Shown piece by piece: positions 61,006 through 64,000 of a stretch of 64,000 nt of DNA. Source of the stretch: Phenylobacterium sp. (GTDB lineage: Bacteria > Pseudomonadota > Alphaproteobacteria > Caulobacterales > Caulobacteraceae); contig NZ_SCTC01000080.1 in the NCBI RefSeq assembly GCF_004299445.1, forward strand, positions 1 through 64,000, in the 5' to 3' direction. The stretch's first letter is position 1. Each line of letters begins with the position of its first letter. The translations under genes and the position numbers were made by a program. Under the pieces are notes generated by a model that was not told the origin of the DNA, searched no databases, and worked only from the letters and a program-made list of their open reading frames with translations.

Positions 61006-62865
61006 ATGAGCCCCGCCGACGACCACGCCCTGCTGGTGAACGAGGCCGCCCGCGCCCTGCCACCGTTCAAGCCTCTGCCGCAGAAGGCGCCGGACGTCTC
61101 GATCGAGAAGACGCCCGACGGGACCTACTACGTCCGATCGAACCATCCGCCCGCCGAGGGGCCGCGCTCGATCGCCCACCTGCTGGCCGACAAGGCCGCC
61201 GCGCACCCCGACCGGCCGTACATCCTGCAGCGCGCGCCGGGCCACGGGCCGTGGCAGGGCGTGACCTATGGCGAGGCCAAGCGGGCCGCCGATGGCATCG
61301 CCCAGTGGCTGTTGATCCAGGGACTGACCGGCGCCGACAGCGTGATGGTGCTCTCGGCCAACTCGGTGGAGCACGCCCTGGTCATGCTGGGCTGCTACAC
61401 GGCGGGCGTCCCGATCGCGCCCATCAGCCCGGCCTACAGCCTGATCTCGACCGACCACGCCAAGCTGAAGCACTGCTTCGCGACGGTGAAGCCGCGGGTG
61501 GTGTTCGCGCAGAACAGCGCGATGTTCGCGCGCGCCTTCGAGACCTTGAAGGCGTTGGATCCGACGCTGAGGTTCGTGACCGTCGACGGCGGCGAGGGGA
61601 CCATCCCGCTGGCTGAGCTGACCGCCACCGCACCCACCGCCGCGGTCGATGTCGCGCGCGAGGCGCTGACGCACGCGACGGTGGCGAAGTATCTGTTCAC
61701 CTCAGGCTCGACCGGCATGCCAAAGGGCGTGCCGCAGACGCATGGCATGTTCGCGGGCGTCATCGCGGGCACCGAGGGTCTGCGCGACGAACCGGCCGAT
61801 CCCGATGTGATCCCGCAGGTGCTGGACTGGATGCCGTGGAGCCACATCTCGGCGGGGAACATCGGGTTCAACGGGGCGATGTGGGGCGGGGCGACCCTGC
61901 ACCTCGACGAGGGCAAGCCGATCCCCGGCCTGTTCGAGACCACGATCAAGAACCTCTACGAGATATCGCCGATGGGCTTCGGGTCGGCGCCGGTGGCGTT
62001 CGGCATGCTGGTGGAGGCGATGGAGAACGATCCGCGCCTGCGCGCCAGCTTCTTCAAGAACCTGCGCAGCTGCGGCTACGGCGGCGCCACGCTGTCGAAC
62101 GACGTATCGGAACGGCTGCAGAAGCTGGCGATCGCCGAGACGGGCTACCGCATCCCGCTGACCACCATGTACGGCGCGACCGAGACGCAGGGGATCACGG
62201 TGGTCCACTGGATCACCGAGCTGGTGGGTCTGATTGGTCTGCCGCTGCCGGGGATCACGCTGAAGCTCGTGCCCAACGGCTCCAAGCTGGAGGTCCGGGT
62301 GAAGGGGCCGACGGTGACGAGCGGCTATCACAACGATCCAGAGAAGACCGCCGCCGCCTTTGACGACGAGGGCTTCTACAAGCTGGGCGACGCCTGCCGG
62401 TTCCTGGACCCCGACAAGCCCGAGCTGGGCCTGGTGTTCGACGGCCGCGTGACCGAGGACTTCAAGCTGGACTCGGGCACCTGGGTCTCGGTCGGCACGC
62501 TGCGGCCCGACCTGGTGGCGGCGTGCACGCCTTACGCCTTCGACATGGTGATCGCGGGGCAGGACAAGCCGTACGCCACCGCCCTGATCTGGCCGTCGCC
62601 GGCGGCGCTGCCCACGCTGGGCGACAATCCGCTGGAGAAGCTGACCGAGGTGCTGAAGGCGCGGATCGCCGCGTTCAACGCCACGGCAGGGGGCTCGTCG
62701 CGGCGGATCGCGCGGTTTGCGATCATGATCGAGCCGCCCTCGATCGACGCCGGCGAGATCACCGACAAGGGCTATGTGAACCAGCGGGCCACCCTGGAGC
62801 GTCGCGACGCCCTGGTGAAGGCGCTGTATGCGAATCCGCCGGGACCCGGCGTGGTGGAGGTTTAG
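61006..62865 (+). CDS. feruloyl-CoA synthetase-like AMP-binding enzyme
   Basis: A 619-aa adenylate-forming enzyme: LFTSGSTGMPKGVPQTHGM (P-loop), MYGATETQG, WMPWSHISAGNIGFN, and VFDGRVTEDFKLDSGTWVSVG. The N-terminus (VRSNHPPAEGPRSIAHLLADKAA) and the GTWVSVG ending resemble feruloyl-CoA/benzoate-CoA-type synthetases. GGGAGG lies upstream of the ATG. It is 6 nt before a GST-like gene and upstream of a crotonase, so the operon may activate aromatic or unsaturated acids. Substrate not proven. Confidence 0.86.
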   Translation: MSPADDHALLVNEAARALPPFKPLPQKAPDVSIEKTPDGTYYVRSNHPPAEGPRSIAHLLADKAAAHPDRPYILQRAPGHGPWQGVTYGEAKRAADGIAQWLLIQGLTGADSVMVLSANSVEHALVMLGCYTAGVPIAPISPAYSLISTDHAKLKHCFATVKPRVVFAQNSAMFARAFETLKALDPTLRFVTVDGGEGTIPLAELTATAPTAAVDVAREALTHATVAKYLFTSGSTGMPKGVPQTHGMFAGVIAGTEGLRDEPADPDVIPQVLDWMPWSHISAGNIGFNGAMWGGATLHLDEGKPIPGLFETTIKNLYEISPMGFGSAPVAFGMLVEAMENDPRLRASFFKNLRSCGYGGATLSNDVSERLQKLAIAETGYRIPLTTMYGATETQGITVVHWITELVGLIGLPLPGITLKLVPNGSKLEVRVKGPTVTSGYHNDPEKTAAAFDDEGFYKLGDACRFLDPDKPELGLVFDGRVTEDFKLDSGTWVSVGTLRPDLVAACTPYAFDMVIAGQDKPYATALIWPSPAALPTLGDNPLEKLTEVLKARIAAFNATAGGSSRRIARFAIMIEPPSIDAGEITDKGYVNQRATLERRDALVKALYANPPGPGVVEV

Positions 62866-62871
62866 ACGGCC

Positions 62872-63783
62872 ATGAGCGAGATCATCCTTCACCACTATGA
62901 CACCTCGCCCTTCTCGGAGAAGGTGCGGTTGATGCTGGGGATCAAGGGGCTGGCCTGGCGCTCGGTGATCCAGCCGGTGATCATGCCCAAGCCCGACCTG
63001 ATCCCGCTGACCGGCGGCTACCGGCGCATCCCGGTGATGCAGATCGGGGCCGACATCTACTGCGACAGCCAGGTGATCCTGGCCGAGATCGAGCGGCGCC
63101 ATCCGACGCCGCCGGTGGTGCGCGGCGCCGACTGGGCGGTGAACCTCTGGGCCGACCGGCTGTGGTTCCAGGCCACGGTGGTGGTGATCTTCGCCGAGAT
63201 GGGCGACGCGGTGCCCAAGGAGTTCATCGCCGACCGCGAGAAGCTGTCGGGCCGGCCCTTCGACACCGGCGCGATGAAGGCCGCCGCGCCGTTCATGCGA
63301 CCGCAGTGGCGGGCGTATGCGGCCTGGCTCGAGGACGGCCTGCAGACCGGCGATGACTTCCTGGGCGGGGCGACGCCCTCGCTGGCGGACGTCGCGGCCT
63401 GGATGAACGTCTGGTGGCTCTCGGGCGCTACGCCGAGGATCGCCGACGAACTGCTCGCGGGACTGGACCGCACGCGGGCCTGGCGCGACCGTATCCGGGC
63501 CATCGGGCACGGTCAGCGCACCGAGATGGCGCCCGCCGAGGCGGTGAAGGCCGCCCATGCGAACGAACCCGCGCCCGACCTGGGGTGCGACGCGAACGAC
63601 CCGTCCGGCCTGAAGCAGGGCGACAAGGTGGTGGTCCAGGCCGACGACTACGGGCGCGATCCCGTGGAGGGCGTGCTGGTGGGCCTGACGCGAGACCGGA
63701 TCACGATCGCCCGCGAATGCGGCGAGGTCGACGTGAGCCATGTGCATTTCCCGCGGGCCGGCTACGTGCTGGTCAAGGGTTAG
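62872..63783 (+). CDS. glutathione S-transferase-like protein with C-terminal beta extension
   Basis: A 303-aa protein. The N-terminal thioredoxin-like domain (IILHHYDTSPFSEKVRLMLG, GGYRRIPVMQIGADIYCDSQVI) resembles GSTs, with a helical C domain to about residue 215. The final 85 residues (QGDKVVVQADDYGRDPVEGV, LTRDRITIARECGEV) form a predicted beta-rich extra module I cannot assign. It sits within 25 bp of both neighbours in the operon. Confidence 0.83.
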   Translation: MSEIILHHYDTSPFSEKVRLMLGIKGLAWRSVIQPVIMPKPDLIPLTGGYRRIPVMQIGADIYCDSQVILAEIERRHPTPPVVRGADWAVNLWADRLWFQATVVVIFAEMGDAVPKEFIADREKLSGRPFDTGAMKAAAPFMRPQWRAYAAWLEDGLQTGDDFLGGATPSLADVAAWMNVWWLSGATPRIADELLAGLDRTRAWRDRIRAIGHGQRTEMAPAEAVKAAHANEPAPDLGCDANDPSGLKQGDKVVVQADDYGRDPVEGVLVGLTRDRITIARECGEVDVSHVHFPRAGYVLVKG

Positions 63784-63807
63784 GTAGAGGTAGGGAAGGG
63801 ACGAGAG

Positions 63808-64000
63808 ATGAACGACCGCGTGCAGATCGACATCACCGACGGCGTCGCCGACGTCCGGCTGGTGCGGGCCGACAAGATGAACGCGCTGGACAACGCCATG
63901 TTCGACGCCCTGATCCAGGCCGGCGAGCGGCTGAAGGGCGAGAGCGGCGTCCGCGCCGTGGTGCTGTCGGGCGAGGGCAAGGCGTTCTGCGCCGGCCTCG
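63808..64000 (+). CDS. enoyl-CoA hydratase/isomerase family protein, 5' part
   Basis: The first 64 codons are visible: VADVRLVRADKMNALDNAMF and VVLSGEGKAFCAGL, the first oxyanion loop of crotonases. The gene runs out of the window. A purine-rich GGGAAGGG precedes the ATG. It follows the GST-like gene by 24 bp. Confidence 0.88.
   Translation, partial: MNDRVQIDITDGVADVRLVRADKMNALDNAMFDALIQAGERLKGESGVRAVVLSGEGKAFCAGL

Overview
The window is a GC-rich alphaproteobacterial chromosome segment, most likely from Caulobacterales and Phenylobacterium-like. This is an inference from several signs: TonB receptors of the Caulobacter/Xanthomonas type, an alphaproteobacterial LexA box (GTTC-N7-GTTC), an EcfG/SigT-type promoter (GGAAC-N16-CGTT) next to a HisKA_2 kinase, PEPxxWA-CTERM proteins, and Tat/Sec-exported esterases and hydrolases. 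It opens inside the 23S rRNA gene (the first 20 bases are most of the I-CeuI site), followed by 5S rRNA, an initiator tRNA and a terminator.

Layout. 1.5-6.7 kb: pyruvate kinase, a DUF1428 protein, a class A penicillin-binding protein and a family III CoA-transferase. 6.8-27.3 kb: a uronate/pectin utilisation locus with two TonB-dependent receptors, a GH43 enzyme, a small XRE regulator, fructuronate reductase, a LacI-family regulator, an MFS hexuronate-type transporter with a hydratase-like gene, and uxaC-kduI-kduD-eda-kdgK. A TetR gene and an unusual redoxin/cytochrome/copper-monooxygenase protein sit inside it. 27.3-30 kb: a DUF6881-like gene flanked by direct repeats, a 208-bp foldback repeat and an M20 peptidase. 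30-33.6 kb: an apparently SOS-controlled small gene, a PEP-CTERM protein, and a stress-type kinase/receiver pair whose receiver lacks the phospho-acceptor Asp. 33.9-39.6 kb: a second pectin block with a carboxylesterase, PL10 pectate lyase, alpha/beta esterase and short DUF885 protein, followed by PEP carboxylase. 42-64 kb: lipid/aromatic CoA metabolism (crotonases, SDRs, GSTs, epoxide hydrolase, acyl-CoA synthetase), a NarX/NarL-type two-component system, a second PEP-CTERM protein, a LuxR-pseudohydrolase fusion and an M1 metallopeptidase.

The main unifying observation is a palindromic operator built on ACCGGT, with half-sites TGACACC, GGTAACC or TGCTACC. It occurs nine times, always in front of genes of the two pectin/uronate blocks, including the LacI gene itself. 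It ties import (TonB receptors, MFS), depolymerisation (pectate lyase, esterases, GH43) and catabolism (UxaC, UxuB, KduI, KduD, KdgK, Eda) into one predicted regulon, ending in pyruvate and glyceraldehyde-3-phosphate. A mannonate or altronate dehydratase is not present in the window, so the pathway needs at least one gene from elsewhere.
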